A stretch of 64,000 nt of DNA, from assembly GCF_050436995.1 (NCBI RefSeq), contig NC_134776.1:13495001-13559000 (forward strand). Reading direction: 5' to 3'. The position numbers and the translations under genes are program-made. The notes below the pieces were generated by a model. The model ran no database searches and had not been told where the DNA came from. It saw only the letters and a program-made list of their open reading frames with translations. Each line of letters begins with the position of its first letter. Position 1 is the stretch's first letter. The stretch comes from Anticarsia gemmatalis. Taxonomy: Eukaryota > Arthropoda > Insecta > Lepidoptera > Erebidae. Of the stretch, positions 49,638-62,304 are shown in pieces.

Positions 49638-52600
49638 TCATTTTTCCGCATTTGAAGTAAGTAAATCTTTATCTGCAGACTGTGATTGTTGAATTTCTGA
49701 ATCTTTTTCAGTATCTGCGATTTGAGGTATATTATCCTGTTTTGATTGATGATTCTGTGGTTGATCGGACTGAGAATGACTAGTCTGCGGTTGAGCAACT
49801 TGAGATTGATTAGTCTGAAGTTGATCAATCTGAGCATTACCAGTCTGTGGTTGATCAGACTGGGGTTGATTAGTCAGAAGTTGATCAGGATGAAGTTTAT
49901 TAGTCTGAAGTTGATCAGCTTGAGATTTATCAGTCTGCGGTTGATCAGACTGGGATTGATTAGACAGTGGTTGATCAGGCTGAAGTTGATTAGTCTGTGG
50001 TTGATCAGCCTGTGGTTGATCAGACTGGGATTGATTAGTGATTAGTTGATCGGCCTGAAGTTTATTAGTCTGTCGTTGATCAGCTTGAGATTGATTAATG
50101 ATTAGTTGATCAGACTGAAGTTTATTAGTCTGTAGTTGATCAGCTTGAGGTTGATCAGTCTGAAGTTTATCAGATTGTAGTTGATCAGCTTGAGATTTAT
50201 TAGTCTGAAGTTGACCAGACTGGGACTTATTAGTCTGAAGTTGATCAGACGCGGACTTATTAGTCTGAAGTATATCAATCCGTGGTTGATTAGTTTGTAG
50301 TCGATCAGCTTGAGATTTATTAGCCTTTAGTTGATCAGCCCGGGTTTTATTAGTTTCGAATTGATCAGGCCGATATTTATTAGTTTGAGTTTGATCACTA
50401 CGAGTTGGCTCAGTCTGGTATAGATCAAACTGGTATTCATCCATCTGAACCTGATCAGACTTTTCCGCACTCTCCGGTTCAATGGTGTAAGTATCTTTTT
50501 CTTCTACAATATGAGAAGGTAGGATGTCTTTAACATCTTCGAACATGATGATACGGGAAGGCATCCTAGGCACAGGGTCTGCTGAGTCACGTAACATCAT
50601 GACATCATCCACAGATATAGAACGAGTGACAATTTTAGCTGCACATAGTCTCCATTCATCAACCACTAAAAGGTGCTTGCTTAGATCCCATCCTGTAAAG
50701 ATGAATTTTATGTTAATTTGATGCATTGCATAAGAACATTATTTCTTAATTTTGAATCTATTGTTATCATGCATAATCGTTTAAAGTTCAGTGGTTTATT
50801 TGTTCGTAATCATTAAGATAAGGTTTTGTAAGAATGAAATTTAATGGAAAACCCAATGATAATTCAGCAATTGGACATCCGGATGTCGTTACGGGATAGA
50901 TAATATTATTAACAAAATAGAGGTTTTATTTTAGGTTAGTAGAGACTAACCAATTTGTATCAATCCTGTTTTGATCCTCATCCATTCCTTTTGTACAATT
51001 TTATCAAGATATATCATAAGTTCAATGGATGGATTATATTTGAATACAGAATTAACATCCTCAACTGGTTCTCGGCTCCAATCAGCTTGTTCTATCATCT
51101 TACAAACTTGAGGGAAGGGTCGCGTCACGCTTTTGGAATGCTTGTAAACTGCCTGTAATCACAAAGGATATTATATTCATTGCAATTTGGTAACCATCGT
51201 ACATGCAAGTGGTTTTAGCTGAAAGTAATGTGACAGTGATGTACTGTTTTGTACTTATTGCTAGCTAATGCTGAGTCAAAATTTACTGAAATCTGTTTGC
51301 AAAATACACGAGGAACATTTTAGTGTACAACTATTTAAGGTTTTGTGTAATTGGCTAAAATATGATGCCTAATTGTCTATTGTCTGCTCAGCCCACTAGT
51401 ATTTATACTAATAAGGATGTTAAATCATGATCATAAGGTTTGTATCCTAATTTACAAAGTATATATGATAACAATTATGTAACGTAAAGAATGAATTGAA
51501 CAACTTACCAGAGAGAAATCGTTTATGGCACAAGTCACAATCGCAAGTAAGACAGCATGGAAGTAGGCACATAAGATGTCAGTGACGATTACTGAATCCC
51601 TCAGTACAACATATAACACTCTGTTAGATACATCAGGAAACAGAATGTAGTCCCGGCATTCATACACTTCTTGAACACCTTTGACATAGATCGCTTTTTG
51701 ATTCTTCAGTACTCGTTTCATAGAGTGTCCTATTAGTATTTTGAAACCACATAGTTTTAGGTCTGTAATGAACAAAAGAAACAGCTTCAAAATGCTGCTA
51801 AAAATGGTAAGCATTTAGTTGTCAAATATATATCAAAGCAATTTTTAATAGGTCTTAGGTAAACCTTAGTCTAAGGTCTAGTATATCTTTAAAATATCTG
51901 CAATAAACTTGAAAGAGGATGGCATGTATGGCAACTTTTACTTTAGTATGTTTAGATTACAGTCTATTACCTAATAGATTTGATCCCATCTGGTAAAACA
52001 CAATGGGTTCATTCTTATTGATTTCACAAGGAGTAGAGATTACTTCTTCCTTTAGATAGCCATCAATCACTTGTAAAAATCTTGGCTCATTCAAAACTCT
52101 TAGACAAACTGCTCGCACAGCAAAATAATTAAATATAATATGAAGTACCATCATCAATGTGAATAATATCACAGAGTTCCTGAAAAAAAATTGTTATCAG
52201 ACATACATAAAAACATCATAATCATTATTACCTACAAGTTTTTATTACAATTTAACCTTCCTTTTGCACATAACTTTACTGTAGAAAATAAAGAAATAAT
52301 GCAGTCATTATAATATTACGTAATAGTACCCAAAAACACCAATGACAACTAGTGCTGCGATTGAAGCAACGAAATTCACAGCTGTCTCTTGTGCTGAGTC
52401 TTTAGCAGCCACGTCTGCCATATTCCCTCTAATTGCATGGTGCTGCGTCATAGCTGCCCTTGTTGCACCACCTACAGATAGGAAGTTTACATTAGTACTG
52501 TACTATGAATGACTATAGCCACTCAACCAAGGGAAGATTCATGCAATGCTAAGATTGTAATAGAAGTAATTATTTGATTCTTCTTCTAAACTAAAGAAAA

Positions 52601-53521
52601 ATATAAGAAAATATTTCAATATTTGATGAAGAGATGAGTATGTTCAACAAAGGAAACAAACCTGCGACTCCAACTATAGATTTCATCACAGTGCTGATGC
52701 ATAGCACTGGAGTAGTAAAATTCTTAAACAGTGGTAAGGCCAGTTCCATACACATAGCTGCGTCATTCAGAGTGTCCGCATACAACCTCCACTTTTTACT
52801 GTATGCATCTAAGTAAGTTCTATGAACAAAGAGTAATGTTGATTGAACATAAAACTATGTGTATTGAGATTTGTGTTAAAATTTACAAGTTTTTATACCC
52901 ATGAGAGTATGCAAATAAGATTCTGCCGATATGTCCGCAAGCATCCTTCAGGACCCATACTATTGTAGCTGCAAATGGTGTAGCATGGGTATCTCCTACT
53001 CCTACACCTCTTAATACTTCTTGAGTTGCCAATGTACCTGTAATGTTGTAACAGTTTAATAATTATTGTTCTACATTACATTGCATCAATGTGAAACTTA
53101 GTAAAATCCATAAGTTGTGAACTAAAAGCTATTACTAAAAAGTGGAAACAAATACATGGTTTCAATAAAATAAATATATTGAAACAGATTCATACTAGGT
53201 ACATACCTGTAATAGTACTACAGAAAGCTTGAGCGGTATCCCATATTTGGTAGCTTGTATAATCTTTACTGACACTGTCAGGATATCCTTGTGGTAAGAA
53301 TATCTGTTTCAACAAGCTTACTACATCTCCAACTCTGTCTTCTTCATGTATTACAATATTTGTTTGTTCTGGAATAAAGAGATAAGAGTATAGAATCTAT
53401 AGGCATATTGTATAAAAGTTAAGCAGATATTATTACCTGGAGGTTTAACGTATAAGCGATTTTTAAATGATGAGCCATATTTTTCTTTAAAAACAATCTC
53501 GCCCTCGTGAACCGTGTACAT
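49638..53521 (-). CDS. RUS1/DUF647 family protein (RUSF1-like) with repeat tail
   Basis: Nine minus-strand exons: 53437-53521, 53207-53368, 52899-53037, 52662-52819, 52330-52471, 51971-52179, 51509-51762, 50951-51152 and 49638-50692; 801 aa. Residues 1 to about 500 are the RUS (root UV-B sensitive, DUF647) protein: FLPQGYPDSVSKDYTSYQIW, GTLATQEVLRGVGVG, WVLKDACGHIGRILFAY and GGATRAAMTQHHA are family hallmarks. Hydrophobic segments follow near 230-250 and 355-375. Animal members are usually about 460-500 aa; their function is poorly known and they are predicted membrane proteins. The surplus, about residues 529-766 in exon 9, is a Q/N/D/S-rich tail of roughly 24 decapeptides of the form ADQLQTNKSQ. 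The tail shares an unbroken frame and exon with conserved sequence, so it is not an annotation artefact. Transcription diverges from the PGRP gene. Confidence 0.93.
49740..50465 (-). repeat. 30-bp coding minisatellite in RUS-family exon 9
   Basis: About 24 imperfect 30-bp units in frame. Each encodes a decapeptide near ADQLQTNKSQ with Gln roughly every fifth residue. Two alternating half-units (x-D-Q-L/P-Q and T-N-K/Q-x-Q) are visible. Substitutions are scattered (P for L, I for Q, H for Q), while no unit has a stop or a frame-changing indel. Confidence 0.9.
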
Positions 53522-54405
53522 GGTAACTTAAACAGGTGTATCTTAGGTTGTAAATCAATGTTTACACGTAGTAAGTAGGATTGTAAACGTGGTTACTTAT
53601 TCATTAACGTCATTGGAGTAGAAATCAATCGAAAATATTGAAATGGTCTTTGTCGCTTGCGAAGTTTATTCTTGGGTGTCAAACCATAACAGAATGCTCT
53701 TGCGACTTGAATATTATACAACTGGAATCATTAACTGGAATAAGCACGAAATTCAAACTCGAATTGTATTATTTTGTTGTTATTCGAAGCCGGGTGCATT
53801 ATCAGTTTCATTGATAACATGAAATATTGACAATTTGATTGTTGAAGTGTTGACATTTGGCAACACTAAATACGGCTGTCATCTTTTTATTAATGAAAAA
53901 TGCGTTTTGGACATTCTCGTATTGATACTTCACAAAGATAATTCAATAATATTATGTAGATAGGTGCTCTAAGAAATGTGTTCGAGAAACTTTATATTGG
54001 TTTTAAATTATAACCCGTTGAAGCCTGTTACAAAAATTCTATAAAAATATTTTGCAAGAAAATCGCCCTAAGTTACCCGTCATACGTCAAAATAAACAGA
54101 AAAAATCATGTTAGTCCATAGGAATTGAGATTTAATTTTGCACCTATCAAAATTGCAAGTTTGTCCAAGAGTGCTATCATAATAAATAATGTAATTAAGT
54201 TTATTGTTAAGTCGATCTAGATCTTACTAACACTAGCCAAAGTTGCACAAAACCACACCAGAAGTCTAAATTCATCCACTAAACAAATTAATGGAATAAA
54301 TTTACTGTAGGTATTGTGTATGGTGAAATAAAAAGTTTAGTTATGCATTTTAACAAGTGTTTTTGATAAATCTAAAAATGTGAAAGTGCATAGTTCAATG
54401 TAAAA
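53522..54405. promoter_or_regulatory. Divergent intergenic region (RUS-family / PGRP)
   Basis: 884 bases between the two start codons, so it must contain both promoters and 5' UTRs unless upstream exons exist. I did not find an unambiguous NF-kB/Relish decamer by eye, and cannot say whether the PGRP gene is immune-induced. Confidence 0.5.
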
Positions 54406-57400
54406 ATGGCACAAGCAGACTCTACCTGCGTAAATGACAAAAATCTTGGTATCAAGATCGAGGGTGAGTTGGATGATTTCCAAATAATTGAAGAGAAGAG
54501 TGACAGCGAGGATGACGACAAAATAAGCAACAAAAGTTCAAGGGCGGTTGATACGTTGTCACCAATCCCATCAAGTTTGGTGAAGCCTTCAAGCTCACCA
54601 TCAGTCTGTGGTAATGTGGCTGTGACAAACTCTGAAAATGTAGTTATTGGAAACCATACTATTTTCAATGGTCCTGTGACAATCAAACAGGTTATTCAAA
54701 ATTCTTCTGGCGTGGAGAACCCGTCGTATACTAGGACTGAGGATGATGATGCACCCAAACGACAATATCATGAGGAGTCCAAACATGACTCATGTGAGTT
54801 CAAGAATTTATTTGTATTTCAAAGTTATTGTGTATTTTAAGCATAAGGCAGTTTACAACTTTTCTGCTAGGCAAACTTTTTGATTAGGAAAAACATCTCT
54901 ATAAAATATCAAACTTGGGGATATGTTATAATGACTGTGTTATAGTTGTTGCTGCCAGATTGTAATCAAAAATCTTAATGTTACAATGCCTTGATACCAT
55001 TTTGTTTCATAAAAAATTGGATTTATAAGGAAACTCACACCTGTATGATACATATTACTACCTAAATGGCTTTACAACATTCTGTTATTTCTCCCCTGGT
55101 ACTGATTTGTTTATCAAGATTTTGCTTAATCACTATTACTTGGACAAAATTCAATTAAAAACTGGCTATTAAAGATTTTTCCTACCTAAATACCAGCCAA
55201 TCCTTATAATTGCTTTTATGACATAAAAAAAATTATTTCATATTAAACATTCCAAATTATTTGAATGCTTTAAAATGTTAAATGTAAAAGTATGGTGTAA
55301 TAAGTAAGCTACCGTGCTTTATCCACAGCTATCAAGACTTTTCACATTCAGAAATGGCACAAAATAACTTTTTCTGCAGTATGTATTGTGATACTTGGTG
55401 GCATATTTGCGATATTGTCTATTATACTTAGCCATAGCGGCCAGGACGATCCTACTTCCACTAGCATCAGTGATGAGGACACTTCCACAAAATCAAGTAA
55501 GTGGTTCAACTACCATAGATACATTATCCTGTTCCTAGAACTTCCAACCTTATGAACTGCTAAAAATAATCCATTTATGTCATCAACTAATTTATTATGT
55601 GGGGACTCCCAATATTGAACTGATAAATTAGGTTATACATGTCAAACGGTAAAACATTATTATTAAATTATCAGTGAGTGCTGGAATAAGTAGTACTAGT
55701 AGCACTAATTGAAATACTGTGAAACAATATTTCAGGTACTTTTTTCATTATCTTTTTAATTTACGGTGCTATAATAGCTATAGTATAAATATTTTTCGCT
55801 GACTATAGTTCTACTTAAACTTTTGATAAACTTCAGTTTAAAAGAAATGCATTTTGAATATTTATAGATTTTAAAAATGTACTGTTTTACTGGGTAATGG
55901 AAGTAAATACAACTGTCCACAGTTTTTGACCCTTGAAAATATACAGACACTAGTCAATATAATTGGTGATATGATTAGTTGTACTTTTGAAAGTAAAAAT
56001 AGATACAGATAAACATTCTTCAGATAAAAGTTTTTATGAAAAGTGGAAAAGTTAGAATTAACGTTAATTATAATGCAATGCGAAAGTTAAAACGAATAAT
56101 AGTATGTGTACAACATGGTATATCAATTAAAATACACCTGTGCTTACTACAAATGTACTGTCTTCTTAAAAAAATTTGTCTGTTTATTTGTGCTATGAAA
56201 TTTCGTACGTAAAGTACTTGTAAAAATACTTAGCTAAGCTTTCTTTGTTGCTGAGCTTATATACATGTGAAAAAATGTGTATAAAATTTGTAGTTATAGG
56301 CATTCAGTTGTTGCTGCAATAAGTATTAAAAGTAATTGTGCATAGTTGTCAGTTATTGTGGGGAGCGGTTAAATAAATATACTTATTATTTATTGTTGAG
56401 TCCTCACAGATCCATATACAGTATATCCACACTTGTACTCAAACTGCTACACTATGAGAGCAGTGATAAATACTAACAATATTATGCACTCCATCTGTCC
56501 TGTTTCACACATACAGTAGGTACATAGTGTACCTACTCATTACACATAAAGCTAATATGAATTATTGTATTATCATTTCAGACTACACAAAGGTGGTGGG
56601 ATTGTGCTATGAGAATTTAAATTTAATTATAGTTACAATTATATTGACACCATTAACATTTATGTTGATGTTGTACACATTACTAACTTTGGATGGTTCT
56701 GGTGGTAATAAGAAAAGGCGAGACGCTGACGCAATAGTGGATGATTATAATCCCTATATGAAGCCTATTAAAAAAGGTAATATTATATAATGTAGACATT
56801 GACCAATCCAACAATTTATAAAATAAGGAATATGTTATATTTATAGTAACAAACTATTAAGTATAGTTAAAAGTATAAGTGTGAGTCACTGTAGCAAGTT
56901 ATTCTAGGAATTGTATAGTTTAACTATTCCTGTTATTATATGTTTATTTTTTTTGGATAATCAGGTCAATAAGTTTTGTAGTTCTCTTCGAAAGAACAAT
57001 ATCTTATCTTGTGATGGTTAAGTGATTTTATTTTTAGGTAATTTGTTAAGTATTTGTATTTGATAAGGGTTACGAAAATCTTTGTTAGTTTACTTCTATT
57101 GAATTAGGGATTATTTTTCAGCAGATCCATTGATCATAGCACCGGACCACTTGCGGATAGTTAGCCGGACAGACTGGCTGGCTCAGCCAGTGGAAAATGA
57201 GTTGGACAAAATCAGGCAGCCTGTGCCATGGGTCATTATATCACATACTGCTACAGAAAGCTGCAGCTCCCAGGTGTGTAGATTTTCATCTTTATTTAAT
57301 TCAAATATTTTATTTAGGGCCATTAAAAAACGTTAGAAAAATTATGCTGGATAGTCTTTTAATATTTGCAGTTAAATTGGAATGATTAATTGCATAAATA

Positions 57401-59761
57401 ATTGTTGTAAATTTGCATATTATGCATTTACGTATCTTCATAAGATTACAAATACAATAAATTGGCCGCTAAGAAAACCTTGCCGTTTTGCTGATAATTT
57501 AAAAAAAGAAGATTGTTGTCGCAGGTGAGGTGACTCAAGTACATTGGTTTTGATTGATATCTTGCAAACTACGCATAAAAATAAATAGGCGATTTAATAA
57601 CGATAAATATGTGTGTGTGTGTTGTAAGCACGACTTAATAGTAGTGGCGTAATAAAAGGACTATGGGCGGAATCGTCCCCACCCATCAACAAAAATGAAA
57701 TGTAGCTCAATTGATATATCTTGGCAAGACGATATTTTTATACTATGGCGACATTGCCCAAATGCATGGGGTTCTCATAGTATCTTACGTTTAAACAAAT
57801 ATCTCGTTAACGTATTATTGACGACTAATTCCAAAATACATGCTCATTTATTTATTAATTAGTGCACAGCGGCGGACGCCGCATGCACATAAAGATAGCT
57901 GGGTACAAAATAACCCCCTCCCCCCGCTCTCCAACCCACGATTTTAGATCTGATCAGATTTTAATCTGCCAGCGCATCTGTTAGACAGCATTATAATTGA
58001 CGAGTAAAAATAATTATTGAAATATGAAATCAATAACATGTATTAACCATATAATGGAAATGATATAAGTATATACATATGAGTGCCTCTGTGGCGCGGT
58101 CGGTAGTATATGCGACTGCGGTGCGAGAGGTCTCGGGTTCGAATCCTGGGTCGGGCCAAACAGTCTTTTCTGAGATTTTCTGTTAAGAATTTCCTAGAGA
58201 TTGCCCGGAGTTAGGAAGTTGAGGTCGAAGACCTCCGAGCCTCGGAGAGCACGTAAAGCCGTCGGTCCTGCGCCTGACCTCTCACTGGTCGTGTCGGTTA
58301 TCCGTCCCACCAAACTATGAGAGTGATGGAATAGAGAGTGTACCTGTGTATTGTGCACACACTTGGACACTATAAACAAAGTCCGGCACAGATGGCCAGT
58401 TTCAATGAAACTGACCGCCGTAGCCGTATATCGGCTAGGAGGACATTATTATACATATGAGTTAGTACTGTAATATAACAATAATGTTAAAATAACTTAC
58501 AAATGTAAAATAAAAATATACGTTAAATAATAATTACAAATTGTTTTTTTTTTAAATATATATTCCCACTGATTTATCAAAAACAAAGGATTTTAATTTA
58601 ATAGGGGGCACTTTATGAACACGTTGGTATCAGTTCCATGTTTGTTGGTAGGTGGGGACGGAGCCCATACATTTTTGCCCATAGTCCTTTATGTAACTTT
58701 TTACGCCAATACCATTGTACATAATACATAATTTTTCTGTTAATACTCGGATTATAACCGACCCGGTGGAGTATTCTTGGTATTTCTGGCTATTTTTAAT
58801 TTTTAGTTTTCTAAACAAGTAGGTATACAATGTGATTCAAACTTATAAGTAAGAATAAACAGCAAGTCATTACTTGATATAAGACAGTAATTAAGTTAAC
58901 ACTCATGCAGTAAGTATTTAATCAATAGTGATAGTATTAACTGTAAGATCTTGTTATTTTCATGAAAACCGGTTACTATCATTGATACCTACATTTTTCT
59001 TGTCATTATCAACATTGACATAACACATTTTTGCGAGATAAGAAATTACAACTGAACCGCTTAAAGATTTCTTGGATTTAGACGCCGGTGTTAGTTATTT
59101 GCTTTAGAACTGACTGCACGTGTGACCTCTTTTAAAAGGGGTCACTTCGCCAAATATAAACAAATAGAATGTACCGGTTTCGAAACAGTTATGATAGTAT
59201 AAAGACAAGCATAAAGCAGGCTGATTACATGACCTAGGTATTACATGACAAATCTATCATTATGCGCTTTAAAATATGTAAACTTTGATTAATGAGTATC
59301 ATCTAAAATGTGATGAATTTTCTAACTCCTGCGTATGTTTTAAATTTCAGAGTGAATGTGTACTGCGAGTGCGTCTCATACAAATGTTCCACATAGAGTC
59401 GAGGAACTGGGACGACATCGGCTACAATTTCTTGGTGGCAGGCGACGGATCCGCTTACCACGGGCGCGGGTGGGACTACATAGGCGCTCACACTCTGGGC
59501 TACAACAGATATAGCATCGGCATCAGTTTCATCGGCACATTTAACAACGACCCACCGCCCAAGAAACAACTCGATGCCTGCATCAAGCTACTCAGAAGAG
59601 GGGTAGCGATTGGGAAACTTGCCAAAGATTATAAACTATTTGCTCATCGACAGCTATCGTCTACGCTTAGCCCTGGCGACAAATTATATGATATCATCAA
59701 AGAATGGCCACATTTTGTTAAGAATTTCACAGATGTTTCCGAACTGCTCCCGAATTATTGA
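54406..59761 (+). CDS. Membrane PGRP receptor (PGRP-LC/LE-like), non-amidase
   Basis: Five exons: 54406-54793, 55329-55496, 56582-56776, 57122-57273 and 59351-59761; 437 aa. The acidic cytoplasmic N-terminus holds a cRHIM-like motif at about residues 76-96 (SENVVIGNHTIFNGPVTIKQ), used by PGRP-LC/LE to signal to IMD. TM helices lie at about 142-163 (exon 2) and 198-223 (exon 3). The PGRP domain is 252-437. Amidase zinc ligands His292 and His400 and catalytic Tyr326 are kept, but the zinc Cys is Ser408 (SSTLSPGDKLY), so it should bind but not cleave peptidoglycan. Gly-Trp at 341-342 is the pair associated with DAP-type recognition. Exons 2 and 3 are both phase 1-1, so either may be skipped. The exon 4 acceptor is CAGCAG, allowing one Ala more or less. 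It presumably activates the IMD/Relish immune pathway. Confidence 0.93.
57274..58083. other. PGRP intron 4, first part
   Basis: Intronic sequence before the SINE. No extra PGRP exon was recognised, unlike PGRP-LC genes with several alternative PGRP domains. Confidence 0.5.
58084..58449 (+). mobile_element. tRNA-derived SINE with intact target duplication
   Basis: 366 bp. The tRNA-like head has A-box TGGCGCGGTCGGTAGTA and B-box GGTTCGAATCC, followed by a non-tRNA body. The flanking 12-bp duplication TATACATATGAG is at 58072-58083 and 58450-58461. An exact duplication indicates a fairly recent insertion. The tail is not a long poly(A) but ends GGACATTAT. It lies in the last intron of the PGRP gene. 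Confidence 0.88.
58462..59350. other. PGRP intron 4, second part
   Basis: Intronic DNA after the SINE. No exon or repeat was recognised. It ends in AAATTTCAG before exon 5. Confidence 0.5.
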
Positions 59762-62151
59762 GCATACGAAAACTAGCTGAATGTTAAATCGAGTGCTTTA
59801 AAACGTGCCTTAAAAACTTAGTGCCTCGTTCAATAAGTATTTGAATTAGATATTGTACATAAACACGTTTTTGTAAGTAGTATAAGTAGGGTGTCGTGAC
59901 CTAATTGAATTATTTGTAAAGGACGTTACATAAAAGGAGTATCCGTTTACATTGTTGTTTACTCTTGTCAAACCGATGGATCTGTGAGAAGGGTATCTTT
60001 AGATTTCAAGTCATTCCACTGGTCAAACTTATAAGCTTGACTTTAAAGATTGCAGAACAAAGCGACATTTAAAGTAATATGTGCAAGTTTAAGATATTAG
60101 ATTTAAATATTAGTAAATCCATTTATTCGTCATAATATTTACGCTTCGCAAAGCGTTTCTTCGTCGGCATTGAACATAGTATACGGTTAGAATTCTTATA
60201 GTCGTGTCGCGACGTTATCTCAAGTAGAAAGTATCAAATTTTTCCACATGCGGATTCTTCATCTTTGACCACACTTCTATAACGAGTATTAATCATGTCA
60301 TTCATAAATACGTGCAGCTAGGTCGCATTTCCTCGAACTGCTTGATAGACTCGACTGTAAAATCTGGCTTTAGCGGTTAATGACCCGCAAAAGTTAATAA
60401 ATACAGAGCAATAAATAATACATAGCAGGGGATTTACATGCTTTTGTTTTACCATATTTATATTGTTTTAAAAGCTGTAATACTATTTAAGTTGGACGGC
60501 TCTGGGAGTCCCCGTGCTTTCCTCGTTTGAAGGGAGTTCCCGCACATAAGACGCTTCCGCCTTACTGTGTTATATTTACGAAGTGATGTCCTTCAATTGA
60601 TGAGCTTAAAATATGCTATAACTTAATATTCTGCCAACGTTAATCCTACTTCTAGTTAAACAATGAAGTTTTTAAATTGAACGAATATAATATTGGTTGG
60701 TTTGATATAATATTTCGGATTTCATATTTGTTTGTGCAATATTATTCTTATTAAAGTTACCATTATAAAAGTGCATGATTTTTATATAAAAATTTAAGAT
60801 TTTAAATCTCGGACAGATCCGGTATTGTGTAACTGTTATGCCAAACGATAGTCTAAATTCTTAACAATCGTGTGTTAGAACATTAACTGCATTAAGTTAT
60901 TATTGCGTGACAACTAAACGTTAATAATATGCTAGTATTCCTTTTACTTGCAAGTATTCTGAAGTATTCCACTGTATTGTGCTCTAATTCACTGTTAATG
61001 TGAATTTGCCTCTGTAATTCGACATTCCTTATCCTGAACATTCTTCAGTATTTTATAAGGCATTTTCTATATAATTTAGACATTCTTATATTTATTGTTG
61101 AATAATAGTAATATAATTTAGTCACAATTCGAAATTTCTGCATATCTATACTCATTAGTAGTATTTTGTTGATATAATCGACATTATGTGATCTTATGGG
61201 ATTATTTAAGTTGTGTATATACATTTTAATAGATTTATACAATTTATTAGGAGTATCTAAAGCAGTATGGCGCCTATTGCATCATTCCATCGTTCTAAAA
61301 AATAAGCTATTACAAGGTTAATATCAGTTTTTCCGTTATCTTGATTTTCCTGTTATGTGACTTGTTCACGGACACTTAAGAATCTATAAAGATCAGCCAC
61401 ATAGCGTAAATAAAATGATTTATATTTTTTTGGCGTTTATGCCGTGACCTTGACGCTCTCGTGTCAATGTATTTAACATGTTACAAATATTCTACATTTC
61501 GGCGTTAAACCACAAGATTGCCATCGATGAAATATAACAATTGGCAATGTCAATAAACTCATTCTAATATACGTATTATGTATGTATTTGTATAATTTGC
61601 TACCTTAAATCCGGTTACGCCGATATTTTATAAGCATGTACTTATAGATTTGATCTTTCACATGACAAACAATGGTTTTTGATAGCTTTTGTTTTAATGT
61701 AAACCATAGGAAATATAGATGTTACTGTGTATGTAAAATATTGCGTTCTTCACATAATTAAGTGTAGTTAAGTATTTTAAGACGAAGATATACGGCATGT
61801 AACATTGTAAACGCACAGTTGACAATAATATTTAAGAAATCCACAGATGTTTTATATAATAGATAATATTTTTTATAAAAGTAAAATTACGGTTGCTAAG
61901 CAAAACAGTTTGGTAAAGCTCAAAGTACCGTGGTTTCTAGGGCGTTAATACAATAATATAATATATGGTACATAAATAAATTAAATGGAGAAGTAAACTT
62001 AGTTTACAATGTTTGTTAGTCAATAATAATGAAATTCAAATATCTGTGATCAATACAAAGCTAATGAGCTGACGGTGTCACATATTGTGCAATTGCTTAC
62101 AATATTATTATAAAAAGAAAAAGTACTTTGAAATATTGTACGTATATCCAA
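59762..62151. other. PGRP 3' UTR and intergenic DNA
   Basis: AT-rich, non-coding. AATAAA hexamers occur near 60396 and 60410, candidates for the PGRP transcript end. No gene was recognised. Confidence 0.5.
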
Positions 62152-62304
62152 TATACAGGATGTTAGACGGTTGTTCAAACGAAACAGAAACTGGTCTAAG
62201 AAAATTAAGATGAGGTCTTCAACTTTCATAAAAACTTCTTCAGTTTATACCTTTTGAAATAGTGTTTGTTTTGTTTGGACAAAGTCTGCCTAACACTCTG
62301 TATA
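62152..62304. mobile_element. Short terminal-inverted-repeat element
   Basis: TATACAGGATGTTAGACGG on the left is matched by CTGCCTAACACTCTGTATA on the right, an imperfect inverted repeat enclosing about 115 bases. It is a probable MITE; the class is unknown. Confidence 0.55.

Noticed and set aside
49746..50045. Leucine/isoleucine-rich 99-codon frame on the plus strand
   Set aside because: Mirror frame of the RUS-family coding minisatellite; the opposite strand is the real exon, with matching splice phase.
58084..58160. Possible tRNA gene
   Set aside because: Has A- and B-box sequences but no acceptor-stem pairing, and is continuous with a SINE body flanked by a target duplication.
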